Shown one piece after another: positions 17,774 through 26,036 of a stretch of 64,000 bases of DNA. Both the position numbers and the translations under genes were made by a program. The notes under the pieces are model-generated. The model saw only the letters and a program-made list of their open reading frames with translations, was not told the DNA's origin and ran no database searches. Origin of the DNA: Pseudomonas matsuisoli (lineage in GTDB: Bacteria > Pseudomonadota > Gammaproteobacteria > Pseudomonadales > Pseudomonadaceae); the NCBI RefSeq assembly GCF_014647635.1, contig NZ_BMPO01000005.1, positions 1 through 64,000 on the forward strand. Reading direction: 5' to 3'. Within the stretch, counting starts at the first letter, position 1; the number at the start of each line of letters is the position of its first letter.

Positions 17774-19147
17774 TCACAGCCCTATCCACCCCTGAAACCA
17801 AAACCTTGGGGCCCAAACGCCACCAGTAGTGTGCAGATAGAAATTTTCCATTTCGACGAGCCTAGGGACGTCAAAAAACAATATACTTGACAAGATCAAA
17901 ATTAAAAAAACAGGAAAGTAACAAGCTAACAATCCTTGCCTCTGAGGACCATTTCCATAAGAAGACCTACCAAGAATTACACCCACAAAAAGTGCAAACC
18001 AAGTCTGCACATAAGGCATTACAAAAACCCCATCAAGTTGGGCTAGCAAAAAAAGATTCAATAAAATAAAGACAACAACAAAGTCTGAATTTACAGCTCT
18101 TCGTTTTTTCAAGAAAAAAATACAATCTCGCGCCCCCCAAAAAACCGTCAGAACAAACATCAACAGCGCTACCCCGCCCCATTCAGCTGCTATCTGCAAA
18201 AAAATCTGATGAGGATGAGCGGCAACCGAATTGTACACTGCGGAAAACTGCATAGGCCCTATGCCGAACCATGGACTTTCTAGAAACATATCCAAAGCTC
18301 TATCCCAAAGTAGCTCTCGCGATGATAGGCCTGTTCTTGCTCCGCTAAAAATAAAAGAATTAAAACCTACAAGCGACGGAATGAAGCGGAACAAAAACCA
18401 AAATAAAATCGCAGAAACGAACAGGGAAAAAAACTGTATAAAAATATACTTTCTAAAAGAAGAAAAAAAAGAAAAAGCTACGTTGCTTAGGAAAAGTGCA
18501 AGCCAAACACCTCTTCCGCCCAACACTATGGAAAGCAACCAATGAACAATTAAAACAACTAAAAATGTCAACATTAAAATGCGCTGATGGCTATCCCAAA
18601 AATACGAGACCAGATACATAGAAGCAGGAATGGCCACAAGCTGAAACTGACCCAAAAACCTAGGATTATCAAAGCCTGGCTGAAGAACCTCAGCACTGAA
18701 ATCCCCGATTCCGGAGACAATAGCCGACATATAAAAAATTAAAAACTTTAGAGCCAAACAAAGCGCTATGAAGCCCGCCAGTAGAAAGACATAAAAAACC
18801 TTCTCTTCACTCTCAAAAACAAAGCTCGATGTATATACAACAAACACCAACCCCAAAAAAACAGCCCACTCTTTAACGCTCCACCAGATAAAATCTGACA
18901 GAAAAATAGAGATCAAACCGCAAGAGAAAAATATTGAGATCGTTGAAAAATAAAAAAAAGAAAACTTTTTAGCTCTGATAAAAAAAACACCAATAACGCA
19001 ACCGATTATAAATAGCACCTGAAGAATACGCTGCTGATCATGCCAACCATAATCTTCAAAAAAAATCCCAACCGCAGAAAAAGAGAATATAAAAAATAAA
19101 ACAACAATTGCTGCAAAATAAAAAACCAGCAAGTTTCTCTTTAACAT
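17774..19147 (-). CDS. TfpO/PglL-like O-oligosaccharyltransferase (Wzy_C family)
   Basis: This 457-residue inner-membrane protein has about ten hydrophobic segments and a periplasmic loop near residues 285-330 containing RELLWDRALDMFLESPWFG and AHPHQIFLQIAAEWG, the O-antigen ligase/Wzy_C signature with the conserved histidines. Position and length match Pseudomonas aeruginosa TfpO (PilO), which lies directly behind pilA and attaches an O-antigen repeat to the pilin's C-terminal serine. The pilin here also ends in serine. The gene begins 15 bp after the pilA terminator, so expression probably depends on readthrough. It is strikingly AT-rich compared with its neighbours, which suggests transfer. 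A general O-antigen ligase or Wzy polymerase remains possible. Confidence 0.75.
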   Translation of the reverse strand: MLKRNLLVFYFAAIVVLFFIFSFSAVGIFFEDYGWHDQQRILQVLFIIGCVIGVFFIRAKKFSFFYFSTISIFFSCGLISIFLSDFIWWSVKEWAVFLGLVFVVYTSSFVFESEEKVFYVFLLAGFIALCLALKFLIFYMSAIVSGIGDFSAEVLQPGFDNPRFLGQFQLVAIPASMYLVSYFWDSHQRILMLTFLVVLIVHWLLSIVLGGRGVWLALFLSNVAFSFFSSFRKYIFIQFFSLFVSAILFWFLFRFIPSLVGFNSFIFSGARTGLSSRELLWDRALDMFLESPWFGIGPMQFSAVYNSVAAHPHQIFLQIAAEWGGVALLMFVLTVFWGARDCIFFLKKRRAVNSDFVVVFILLNLFLLAQLDGVFVMPYVQTWFALFVGVILGRSSYGNGPQRQGLLACYFPVFLILILSSILFFDVPRLVEMENFYLHTTGGVWAPRFWFQGWIGL

Positions 19148-19161
19148 CTATCTATTTCCCC

Positions 19162-19196
19162 AAAAAAAAAGCCCTGAAAATCAGGGCTTTTTTTTC
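19162..19196 (-). terminator. Rho-independent terminator between pilA and the oligosaccharyltransferase gene
   Basis: The stem GCCCTGA/TCAGGGC (19171-19177, 19181-19187) with an AAA loop is extended by A and T tracts on both sides. It terminates the minus-strand pilA transcript and could work in both directions. Partial readthrough would express the downstream gene at a lower level than pilin. Confidence 0.92.
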
Positions 19197-19203
19197 AAAC
19201 TGA

Positions 19204-19644
19204 TCAACTACCACCGCGGCAGTTAGATGGCAACTGAGATTTATTGGTATTAGTTCCGGTGCAAGTCCATACAATTGGTTGCGTTGGAATAGTTCCTGCT
19301 GCAAGAGCAGCACTGTTCGATGTTGGCGTTAAAACCAAATCACCGCCGCCCGCCGCAGTAGTTAGATCAACAGTAATTACTCCCACATCGCTAATGGTAA
19401 CCCCATTTGCTTCGACGTTAGGAGTAGCAGCAGCGGTAGCGCTAAATCCGGAAGCAAAAGCCTGACCCGCAGCGGCATTTTCGGTAACAACCGTTTTAGC
19501 AGCGGACGCACGAATTAGAGCTTCAGAGGTACGGGCACGCACGGTATAGTCCTGATAAGCAGGAATAGCAACTGCAGCCAAAATACCAATGATCGCAACA
19601 ACGATCATCAATTCAATCAACGTAAAACCTTTTTGAGCTTTCAT
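19204..19644 (-). CDS. pilA: Type IV major pilin PilA
   Basis: This 146-residue prepilin has a six-residue leader MKAQKG cut before [20 protein letters not shown], with Glu at position 5 of the mature chain. The first helix is followed by a Gly/Ala/Thr-rich globular domain and a C-terminal disulfide loop between Cys128 and Cys142. The chain ends RGGS, so Ser is the last residue, as in P. aeruginosa pilins glycosylated by TfpO. PilD processes it, PilB powers assembly and PilC is the platform; all three lie next door. It is transcribed alone from a sigma-54-type promoter and followed by a strong terminator. Confidence 0.97.
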   Translation of the reverse strand: MKAQKGFTLIELMIVVAIIGILAAVAIPAYQDYTVRARTSEALIRASAAKTVVTENAAAGQAFASGFSATAAATPNVEANGVTISDVGVITVDLTTAAGGGDLVLTPTSNSAALAAGTIPTQPIVWTCTGTNTNKSQLPSNCRGGS

Positions 19645-19693
19645 GTCCGAACATCCCCTTTGATGTGTTTAGGTATGAACCTGACGACACATC

Positions 19694-19709
19694 AGCAGCC
19701 TTCGTGCCA
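19694..19709 (-). promoter_or_regulatory. Sigma-54 promoter of pilA
   Basis: On the minus strand TGGCACGAAGGCTGCT matches the -24 box perfectly (TGGCACG) and the -12 box closely (CTGCT against TTGCW), with correct spacing. The predicted transcript start is near 19684, about 40 bp from the pilA ATG. pilA of Pseudomonas and Xanthomonas uses RpoN with the PilSR system, so the site is expected. Confidence 0.75.
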
Positions 19710-19784
19710 ACTTTGAGATGCCATCATTCCACAGGAGTTTAGGCGCGATTTGCCATTTCTGCCTCCCGCCCTTCCGCACCTAGT

Positions 19785-19799
19785 GACACTTTTTGACAC
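19785..19799 (-). promoter_or_regulatory. Putative PilR upstream activating sites
   Basis: Two GTGTC repeats on the minus strand (19799-19795 and 19789-19785) are spaced 10 bp start to start, one helical turn, about 80 bp upstream of the sigma-54 -24 box. PilR of P. aeruginosa binds (C/G)TGTC repeats. The pilS/pilR genes are not in the window. Confidence 0.5.
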
Positions 19800-19877
19800 C
19801 TCAAAGCCGCCCATTTGGCACACCCCGGCCCGTGCGCTATAAGGGCGGCATTCCGCTTTAGTAAAGGTGACCGGCCC

Positions 19878-21572
19878 ATGCTCGATACCACGCCCCTCTC
19901 CGGCCTTGCGCGCCAGATGGTGCAAGCGAACCTGCTGGATGAAAAAGCCGCGCAACAAGCGCAGGCGCAATCGCAGAAGGACAAGCTGTCGCTCGTGCAT
20001 TACGTAGTGCACAACAAGTTGGTGAAGAGCCGGCCGATGGCGGAGTTGGCGGCCGATCAGTTCGGGGTGCCACTGTTTGACCTTACGGCGGTGGATAAAG
20101 AGTCGCAGCCGCATGATGCGATCAGTGAAAAGCTCGTACGCGAGCACCGCTTGCTCCCACTTTGGAAGCGCGGCAACCGCTTATTTGTGGCGCTCTCCGA
20201 TCCGTCTAGCCAGCAAGGCCTACGCGACATTCAGTTCAGCACTGGCCTGATGCTCGATCCGATCCTGGTTGAGGACGACAAGCTGACAGCCGCTATCGAA
20301 AAGTTCTTCGATAGCGCCGCCGGCCTTGGCGACCTGGACGACGTGGATCTGGACAGCGTCGAGACAGCGACGGCGAAAGAAGAAAAAGTCGCCGGTACCG
20401 AAGATGCCGAAGACGCCCCCGTCGTGCGCTTCGTCAATAAGATGCTGCTGGACGCCATCCGCCTCGGCTCCTCGGACCTGCACTTCGAGCCTTATGAAAA
20501 GAGCTACCGCGTGCGCTTTCGGACCGACGGCATCCTGCATGAGGCGTCCAAGCCACCGATCCAATTGGCCAGCCGCCTGTCGGCCCGTCTGAAGGTCATG
20601 GCCGGGCTAGATATCTCCGAGCGCCGCAAGCCGCAGGATGGCCGGATCAAGATGAAGGTGTCGAAGAACAAGTCCATCGACTTCCGGGTAAACACGCTCC
20701 CCACCTTATGGGGGGAGAAGATCGTGATGCGGATTCTCGACCCGACCAGCGCGCAGATGGGCATCGAGCATCTGGGCTACGAAGACGTTCAGCGCGAGCT
20801 GTATCTCTCCGCGCTGAAGCAGCCACAAGGGATGATTTTGGTCACCGGCCCGACCGGATCGGGCAAGACCGTCTCGCTCTATACCGGCATCAACATCCTC
20901 AATACGACGGACATTAATATCTCCACGGCGGAAGATCCGGTGGAGATCAACCTTGAGGGGATCAACCAGGTCAACGTCAACCCGCGCCAGGGGATGGACT
21001 TCGCTCAGGCACTTCGTGCCTTTTTGCGTCAGGACCCTGACGTGATCATGGTGGGTGAGATTCGCGATCTGGAAACAGCGGAGATTGCGATCAAGGCCGC
21101 CCAAACAGGCCACATGGTGATGTCTACACTGCATACCAATAGTGCGGCTGAAACGCTCACTCGTCTGCGTAACATGGGCGTCCCGGCCTTTAATATCGCG
21201 ACTTCGGTGAATTTGATCATCGCTCAGCGATTGGCACGCAAGCTCTGCGGCAACTGCAAAAAGCCCGTCGACATTCCGTCGGATACGCTCAAGCAGGAAG
21301 GCTTCCCAGCCGACAAAATCGGTACGTTCAAGGTGTTTGGGCCAGTTGGTTGCGAAAATTGCAAGGACGGCTACAAAGGCCGAGTCGGGATTTACGAGGT
21401 GGTGAAGATTACCCCCGCGTTGCAGCGACTGATCATGGAGGAATCCAACTCCATCGATATCGCTGAACAGATGCGCAAAGACGGTTTCAACGACCTGCGC
21501 ACCTCCGGATTGCTCAAGGCCATGAACGGCATAACCAGCCTGGAAGAAGTCAACCGCGTGACCAAGGATTAA
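19878..21572 (+). CDS. pilB: Type IV pilus assembly ATPase PilB
   Basis: This 564-residue cytoplasmic hexameric ATPase drives pilus extension. It has an N-terminal T2SSE_N domain (1-150), then the GspE ATPase domain with Walker A GPTGSGKT (about residue 327), an Asp box, Walker B (DVIMVGEIRD) and His box (STLHTNSAAET). A four-cysteine zinc motif follows (CGNC...CENC). I chose ATG 19878 (MLDTTPLSGLARQ) with AAAGGTGA upstream; the frame is open to 19815 but that reaches into the pilA promoter. It is divergent from pilA and first of pilBCD. Confidence 0.97.
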   Translation: MLDTTPLSGLARQMVQANLLDEKAAQQAQAQSQKDKLSLVHYVVHNKLVKSRPMAELAADQFGVPLFDLTAVDKESQPHDAISEKLVREHRLLPLWKRGNRLFVALSDPSSQQGLRDIQFSTGLMLDPILVEDDKLTAAIEKFFDSAAGLGDLDDVDLDSVETATAKEEKVAGTEDAEDAPVVRFVNKMLLDAIRLGSSDLHFEPYEKSYRVRFRTDGILHEASKPPIQLASRLSARLKVMAGLDISERRKPQDGRIKMKVSKNKSIDFRVNTLPTLWGEKIVMRILDPTSAQMGIEHLGYEDVQRELYLSALKQPQGMILVTGPTGSGKTVSLYTGINILNTTDINISTAEDPVEINLEGINQVNVNPRQGMDFAQALRAFLRQDPDVIMVGEIRDLETAEIAIKAAQTGHMVMSTLHTNSAAETLTRLRNMGVPAFNIATSVNLIIAQRLARKLCGNCKKPVDIPSDTLKQEGFPADKIGTFKVFGPVGCENCKDGYKGRVGIYEVVKITPALQRLIMEESNSIDIAEQMRKDGFNDLRTSGLLKAMNGITSLEEVNRVTKD

Positions 21573-21574
21573 GC

Positions 21575-22792
21575 ATGGCGGCAAAAGCAGCAAAGACCAG
21601 CATCTTCGCCTTCGAAGGTCTTGACCGGAAAGGGACGAAGGTCAAGGGTGAACTCAGCGGCACCAACCCGGCGTTGGTGAAGGCACAGTTGCGCAAGCAG
21701 GGCATCAACCCGACGAAAGTGCGCAAGAAAGGCATGTCGCTGTTTGGCAAAGGCAAAAAGATCAAGCCTCTGGACATTGCCCTGTTCACCCGTCAGCTCG
21801 CCACCATGATGAAGGCCGGTGTTCCGCTGCTCAGCGCCTTCGACATCATCGGTGAAGGGGTCGAGAACCCCAACATGCGCAAACTCATTGATGACGTGAA
21901 GCAGGAAGTTGCTGCCGGTAATAGCCTGGCCAATTCGCTGCGCAAGAAGCCGCAATACTTCGATGACCTGTATTGCAACCTCGTGGACTCGGGCGAACAG
22001 TCCGGTGCGCTGGAAACATTATTGGATCGCGTCGCGACGTATAAAGAAAAGACCGAGCTGCTGAAGAAAAAGATCAAGAAGGCGATGAACTATCCCATCG
22101 CTGTCGTACTGGTGGCGATCATCGTATCGGCCATCTTGCTGATCAAAGTCGTCCCGCAGTTCCAGTCGGTGTTCGCGAACTTCGGCGCTGAACTGCCGGC
22201 ATTTACGCTCTTCGTGATCGGGATTTCTGAAACACTGCAAGAGTCGTGGTTCTTTGTATTGTTGGGCATGTTTGCCGCGGGCTTTGCGTTTAAAGAAGCC
22301 CATAAACGCTCACAGAAGTTTCGCGATTTCATCGACCGCTCCGTTCTGAAGCTGCCGATTGTTGGCGACATCATTTATAAGGCCGCCATCGCGCGTTATG
22401 CGCGAACACTGGCGACCACCTTTGCTGCGGGTGTTCCGTTGGTGGATGCACTGGATTCGGTGTCCGGCGCGACGGGCAACGTGGTGTTCAAGAACGCCGT
22501 CGAGAAGGTGAAGCAGGACGTTTCTACGGGTATGCAGCTGAACTTCTCAATGCGCACCACCGGCGTATTCCCGTCCATGGCCATTCAGATGACGGCGATT
22601 GGCGAAGAGTCCGGTGCGCTGGATACGATGCTCGACAAGGTCGCGACCTATTACGAGGAAGAGGTCGATAACAAAGTCGATGGCCTCACGGCGCTCATGG
22701 AGCCTATGATCATGGCCGTACTTGGCGTATTGGTCGGTGGCCTGATCATCGCGATGTACCTGCCTATCTTCCAACTCGGCTCCGTCGTCTGA
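21575..22792 (+). CDS. pilC: Type IV pilus inner-membrane platform protein PilC
   Basis: This 405-residue polytopic protein has two T2SSF domains (about 70-195 and 275-397), each with a conserved TRQLATMMKAG-like or ARTLATTFAAG start, and membrane segments near 170-190, 220-245 and 375-395. PilC couples the PilB motor to pilin insertion. It starts two bases after the pilB stop, without a separate promoter. Length is normal for the family. Confidence 0.97.
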   Translation: MAAKAAKTSIFAFEGLDRKGTKVKGELSGTNPALVKAQLRKQGINPTKVRKKGMSLFGKGKKIKPLDIALFTRQLATMMKAGVPLLSAFDIIGEGVENPNMRKLIDDVKQEVAAGNSLANSLRKKPQYFDDLYCNLVDSGEQSGALETLLDRVATYKEKTELLKKKIKKAMNYPIAVVLVAIIVSAILLIKVVPQFQSVFANFGAELPAFTLFVIGISETLQESWFFVLLGMFAAGFAFKEAHKRSQKFRDFIDRSVLKLPIVGDIIYKAAIARYARTLATTFAAGVPLVDALDSVSGATGNVVFKNAVEKVKQDVSTGMQLNFSMRTTGVFPSMAIQMTAIGEESGALDTMLDKVATYYEEEVDNKVDGLTALMEPMIMAVLGVLVGGLIIAMYLPIFQLGSVV

Positions 22793-22793
22793 T

Positions 22794-23666
22794 ATGTCCG
22801 CTCTCGATTTCCTGGCCAGCACTCCGCTGGCCGCAGTGCTTTGTGCCCTCGTCCTGGGGTTGCTTGTTGGTAGTTTCCTGAATGTCGTGATCCACCGTCT
22901 GCCCATCATGATGCAGCGCGAATGGCGCGCGCAGGCGCGCGAGATGCTCGAGCTTCCAGGCGAACCGCAGGAAAGCCGCTATAACCTGATGGTCCCCGCC
23001 TCGCGTTGCCCGCAGTGCGATCACCAGATTCGTGCGTGGGAGAACGTTCCGGTAGTGAGCTGGCTAATGCTGCGCGGGCGGTGCTCTGCCTGCAAGGCGG
23101 GAATTTCCAGCCGTTATCCGCTGGTGGAACTGGCGACCGGCCTGCTGAGTGCCTGGCTGGTGTGGCATTTCGGCGTGACCTGGCAAGCGGGCGCCATGCT
23201 GGTACTGACGTGGGGCTTGATCGCCATGAGCATGATCGACGCCGACCATCAGTTGTTGCCGGATGCGCTGGTACTGCCGCTCCTGTGGCTGGGGTTAATC
23301 GTTAATTCGTATGGGCTTTTCACGACGCTGAGCGACGCCCTGTGGGGCGCGGTGTTCGGCTACCTCAGCCTGTGGTCGGTGTTCTGGGTGTTCAAACTCG
23401 TTACCGGCAAGGAGGGCATGGGGTATGGCGACTTCAAGTTGCTGGCGATGCTGGGCGCCTGGGGCGGCTGGCAGGTGTTGCCGCTAACGATCCTGTTGTC
23501 GTCGCTTGTCGGCGCCGTGCTAGGTTTGATCTTGCTGCGATTGCGCAATGCGGATGGCGGCACACCGATTCCGTTTGGGCCCTATCTGGCGGTGGCGGGA
23601 TGGATCGCGTTGATCTGGGGTGATTGGATTACGGGCGCGTATCTGCAGGTGGCGGGGTTTCGGTAG
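22794..23666 (+). CDS. pilD: Prepilin peptidase / N-methyltransferase PilD
   Basis: This 290-residue inner-membrane A24 aspartic protease cleaves and N-methylates prepilins and pseudopilins. The N-terminal half holds the tetracysteine zinc motif (CPQC about residue 72 and CSAC about 97). The catalytic aspartates lie in MIDADHQLLPD (about 147) and GYGDFKLLA (about 212). It has about eight membrane helices. It starts one base after the pilC stop and is the last gene of the pilBCD operon. It would process PilA, encoded next to pilB. Confidence 0.97.
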   Translation: MSALDFLASTPLAAVLCALVLGLLVGSFLNVVIHRLPIMMQREWRAQAREMLELPGEPQESRYNLMVPASRCPQCDHQIRAWENVPVVSWLMLRGRCSACKAGISSRYPLVELATGLLSAWLVWHFGVTWQAGAMLVLTWGLIAMSMIDADHQLLPDALVLPLLWLGLIVNSYGLFTTLSDALWGAVFGYLSLWSVFWVFKLVTGKEGMGYGDFKLLAMLGAWGGWQVLPLTILLSSLVGAVLGLILLRLRNADGGTPIPFGPYLAVAGWIALIWGDWITGAYLQVAGFR

Positions 23667-23682
23667 GGTTGCTGTCGAATTT

Positions 23683-24047
23683 GTAGGAGCGGCCTTGGCC
23701 GCGAAAGCGGTTTTTCAGCCACGTTGTTTACAACGGGTGAGCCCGTGTTGGCCGGGCCCACGGTAAACGGTGGACGCTCTTCGGGATTCCACCCTACGCG
23801 CTGGCCAGGTGGGTTGGTGCGTCCTGGATCGCCCACAAGTGCGCTCCTACAGGGGTGCGACTGGCCTGGGCTAGGCGTCTGGCCAGATGACTGCCGATCC
23901 CGAATGGTGTTTAAAAAAGCAGCTCTAGGCCTCGCTATGTGGGAGCAGGCCGGGCTGTGATCAGCGGGGCGGCCATCAGCCATGTCTGCGATTTTCAGGC
24001 GTCTGGTCTTCCGTTGTTTGCGAGCAAGCTCGCTCCTACAGGGGTGT
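23683..24047. repeat. Cluster of GTAGGAGCG-type and GTAGGGTGG-type REPs
   Basis: This 420-bp gap between pilD and the isomerase gene has no supported gene. It holds GTAGGAGCGGCC then TTGGCCGCGA (23683-23705), an inverted GGTGGACGCTC/GATTCCACCCTAC unit (23769-23797), and inverted GCGCTCCTAC (near 23840) and GAGCAAGCTCGCTCCTAC (near 24022-24039) units followed by AGGGGTG. GTGGGAGCAGG near 23938 is a further degenerate copy. Confidence 0.75.
23699..23715 (+). terminator. Possible pilBCD terminator
   Basis: CCGC-GAAA-GCGG followed by five T residues lies 33 bp after pilD. The stem is only 4 bp but has a stable GNRA tetraloop. It overlaps the end of a REP-like GTAGGAGCGGCC element. Confidence 0.4.
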
Positions 24048-24090
24048 GCAGTGGCCGCAAAGCCATGAGGCGGCACATCGCGCGGGTCGA

Positions 24091-24939
24091 TCAGATACTA
24101 AGCTGGCCACGCAAATACTGAACGCTCGTCGAAATCGCATCCGTCAGGCGTGCTTCATTTTCCCAGAGTGAGTTGCTTACCCCTTCGGAAAAGATCTCCA
24201 GGACGTATGGGCCGTCGTAGCCAATGGACGTGAGCTTCTGAATGATCGCGGCCAGTGGGATTTTCCCAGCGCCCAATGCATGGCGATCGTGGTAACTGCG
24301 CGGTCGGCGCCAATCGGCAACTTGTACCAGGAACAGTTTTCCCGCAGCGGCGCGAATCGCCGCGGCGAGGTTGTTGTCCTGCCAGCTGTTGTACATATCC
24401 AGGCACACCCCGAACGCGGGATGGTTGACCTCATTGGCAAGCTCGCGCGCTTGGTCGAAGCTGAAGAGGATGCTGCTGCGGTTTTGCATCGATGGCGCAA
24501 GCGCTTCGAGTGCGATGCGCATGCCAGCGCTTTGGGCATGCTCCGCTAGCCTTCGATAGAGCGGAATGCACTGCTCCCAGACGTAAGCTTCGTTGCCGCT
24601 GCTGGCCAACGCGCCGGTATTGGTAACGAGCGGTAAGCCAGGCCAGTATTTCGCAAAACGCTCGACGCTGTTCATCAGCGCCTCCAGCCGCCGTTCGGGA
24701 TCGGACGGCTGCGGCATTGCAACGGTTGGAAATGGGGTAAGCACCCGACCTTGCAGCGAAACGCTGGCGACGTCGCTCTCCTTGATAAGCCACAGCAGGT
24801 CGTCAGCTTCTTGAGGGTCGCCCGGTAACTTTTTCTCTGCCAGTTCCAAGCCGTAGCCGAACCGTTTGGCGAGTGCCAATTCAGCCTCCAGCGACAAGGG
24901 GGTCGTGGTGATCTGGCTTACAGCGATCTGGTTAGCCAT
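24091..24939 (-). CDS. Sugar phosphate isomerase/epimerase (TIM-barrel, AP-endonuclease family 2)
   Basis: The 282-residue protein matches the xylose-isomerase-like TIM-barrel superfamily. Its metal-ligand glutamates and histidines fit segments such as RIALEAL (about 149), FGVCLDMYNSW (about 182), QVADWRRPRSYHDRHALGAG (about 212) and GYDGPYVLEIFSE (about 246). The true substrate is unknown. I chose ATG 24939 (MANQIAVSQITTTPL), which follows GAAGGATCTTTCCG. The gene lies alone on the minus strand between pilD and coaE, which are often adjacent in relatives, so it looks inserted there. Confidence 0.75.
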   Translation of the reverse strand: MANQIAVSQITTTPLSLEAELALAKRFGYGLELAEKKLPGDPQEADDLLWLIKESDVASVSLQGRVLTPFPTVAMPQPSDPERRLEALMNSVERFAKYWPGLPLVTNTGALASSGNEAYVWEQCIPLYRRLAEHAQSAGMRIALEALAPSMQNRSSILFSFDQARELANEVNHPAFGVCLDMYNSWQDNNLAAAIRAAAGKLFLVQVADWRRPRSYHDRHALGAGKIPLAAIIQKLTSIGYDGPYVLEIFSEGVSNSLWENEARLTDAISTSVQYLRGQLSI

Positions 24940-25212
24940 CGGAAAGATCCTTCGAATGAATGAAACCGCACGGGCAGGATAGGCGCTCATACGCGGCGTG
25001 CCTGTTATTGAGGGTGTCTCGACCTGCAAAAGTTTCCCTGCGGTAAGCGCTGGCGCTGATGGCAAGTACGGGATGGCAAAGGTGTCGGCCGTTGCCCACG
25101 GATTGGCGATCGAGCACGCGCGCAGGTACGACGGCGTTTATCGAATCGCTTTTTACCTACGTCGCCGCCTCCGGTACTCTTGCGCCCCAACGCGACCGGC
25201 ACTGGACGTAGC

Positions 25213-25830
25213 ATGACTGCATCTGCACCGTGGATTCTTGGCCTCACTGGCGGCATCGGCAGCGGCAAAAGCGCTGTCGCCGCGCACTTCGCCAACGTGG
25301 GTGTACATCAGGTGGATTCGGACCAAGTGGCGCGTTGGGTCGTCGAACCCGGCAAGCCTGCGTTGGACGCCATTGCGGTCCATTTTGGCGACGACATTCT
25401 GCTGGCTGACGGCAGCCTGAATCGCCCGCTGTTGCGCGAGCGAATCTTCGACACACCCGACGAGCGCAAGTGGTTGGAAGCGCTGCTGCATCCGCTCATT
25501 CGCGAGGAAACGTGGCGATATCTGGCAGAAGGCACATCGCCCTACGCCATTTTGGTTTCGCCGTTGCTGGTGGAGTCGGGACAATGGCGCAACGTGCAGC
25601 GCGTGCTCGTCGTGGATACGCCGGAGCATTTGCAATTGCAGCGGACAGCGCTGCGAGACGGGGTATCCGAAGATCACGTCCGTTCGATCATTGCGATCCA
25701 GGCGAAGCGGGATGACCGTTTGCGCCATGCCGATGACGTCTTGATCAACGACCGCGAACCGGTCTGGCTGCAACAAGAGGTGGAGCGACTCCATCGTTTT
25801 TATCTGACTTTGCGTGGAGGCAAACCATGA
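25213..25830 (+). CDS. coaE: Dephospho-CoA kinase
   Basis: This 205-residue P-loop kinase catalyses the last step of coenzyme A synthesis. The Walker A motif [11 protein letters not shown] lies at residues 9-19, followed by the substrate-binding [10 protein letters not shown] and the lid region ([11 protein letters not shown]). Length fits CoaE. I chose ATG 25213 ([14 protein letters not shown]); a TTG-started longer frame from 25180 is less likely. The stop overlaps the yacG start by four bases (ATGA). A coaE-yacG pair near pilD is a common arrangement in gammaproteobacteria. Confidence 0.97.
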   Translation: MTASAPWILGLTGGIGSGKSAVAAHFANVGVHQVDSDQVARWVVEPGKPALDAIAVHFGDDILLADGSLNRPLLRERIFDTPDERKWLEALLHPLIREETWRYLAEGTSPYAILVSPLLVESGQWRNVQRVLVVDTPEHLQLQRTALRDGVSEDHVRSIIAIQAKRDDRLRHADDVLINDREPVWLQQEVERLHRFYLTLRGGKP

Positions 25831-26021
25831 CCCTTCAAGTTGACTGCCCGACCTGCGGTGCGCCGGTCGAGTGGAAAACCGAGAACACTTTTCGTCCCTT
25901 TTGCAGCCATCGCTGCAAGTTGATCGATCTCGGCGCTTGGGCGTCGGAGGAGCACGCGATTCCGGGAGATCCGTTGGAGGATGAGCTGTTCTCTGGGGAT
26001 CTGCCGCCGCGGGAGCATTGA
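25827..26021 (+). CDS. yacG: DNA gyrase inhibitor YacG (zinc protein)
   Basis: This 64-residue protein has a four-cysteine zinc site (CPTCG near residue 8 and CSHRC near 28) and the conserved [12 protein letters not shown] segment. YacG binds GyrB and inhibits gyrase in Escherichia coli. It overlaps coaE by four bases and is followed within 20 bp by REP sequences. Confidence 0.93.
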   Translation: MTLQVDCPTCGAPVEWKTENTFRPFCSHRCKLIDLGAWASEEHAIPGDPLEDELFSGDLPPREH

Positions 26022-26036
26022 GGGCACGCAAGGAAC

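Noticed and set aside
17887..18545. Two Lys-rich plus-strand frames inside the oligosaccharyltransferase gene
   Set aside because: They are reverse-strand readings of an AT-rich, Phe/Leu-coding membrane gene and have no ribosome sites or family motifs.
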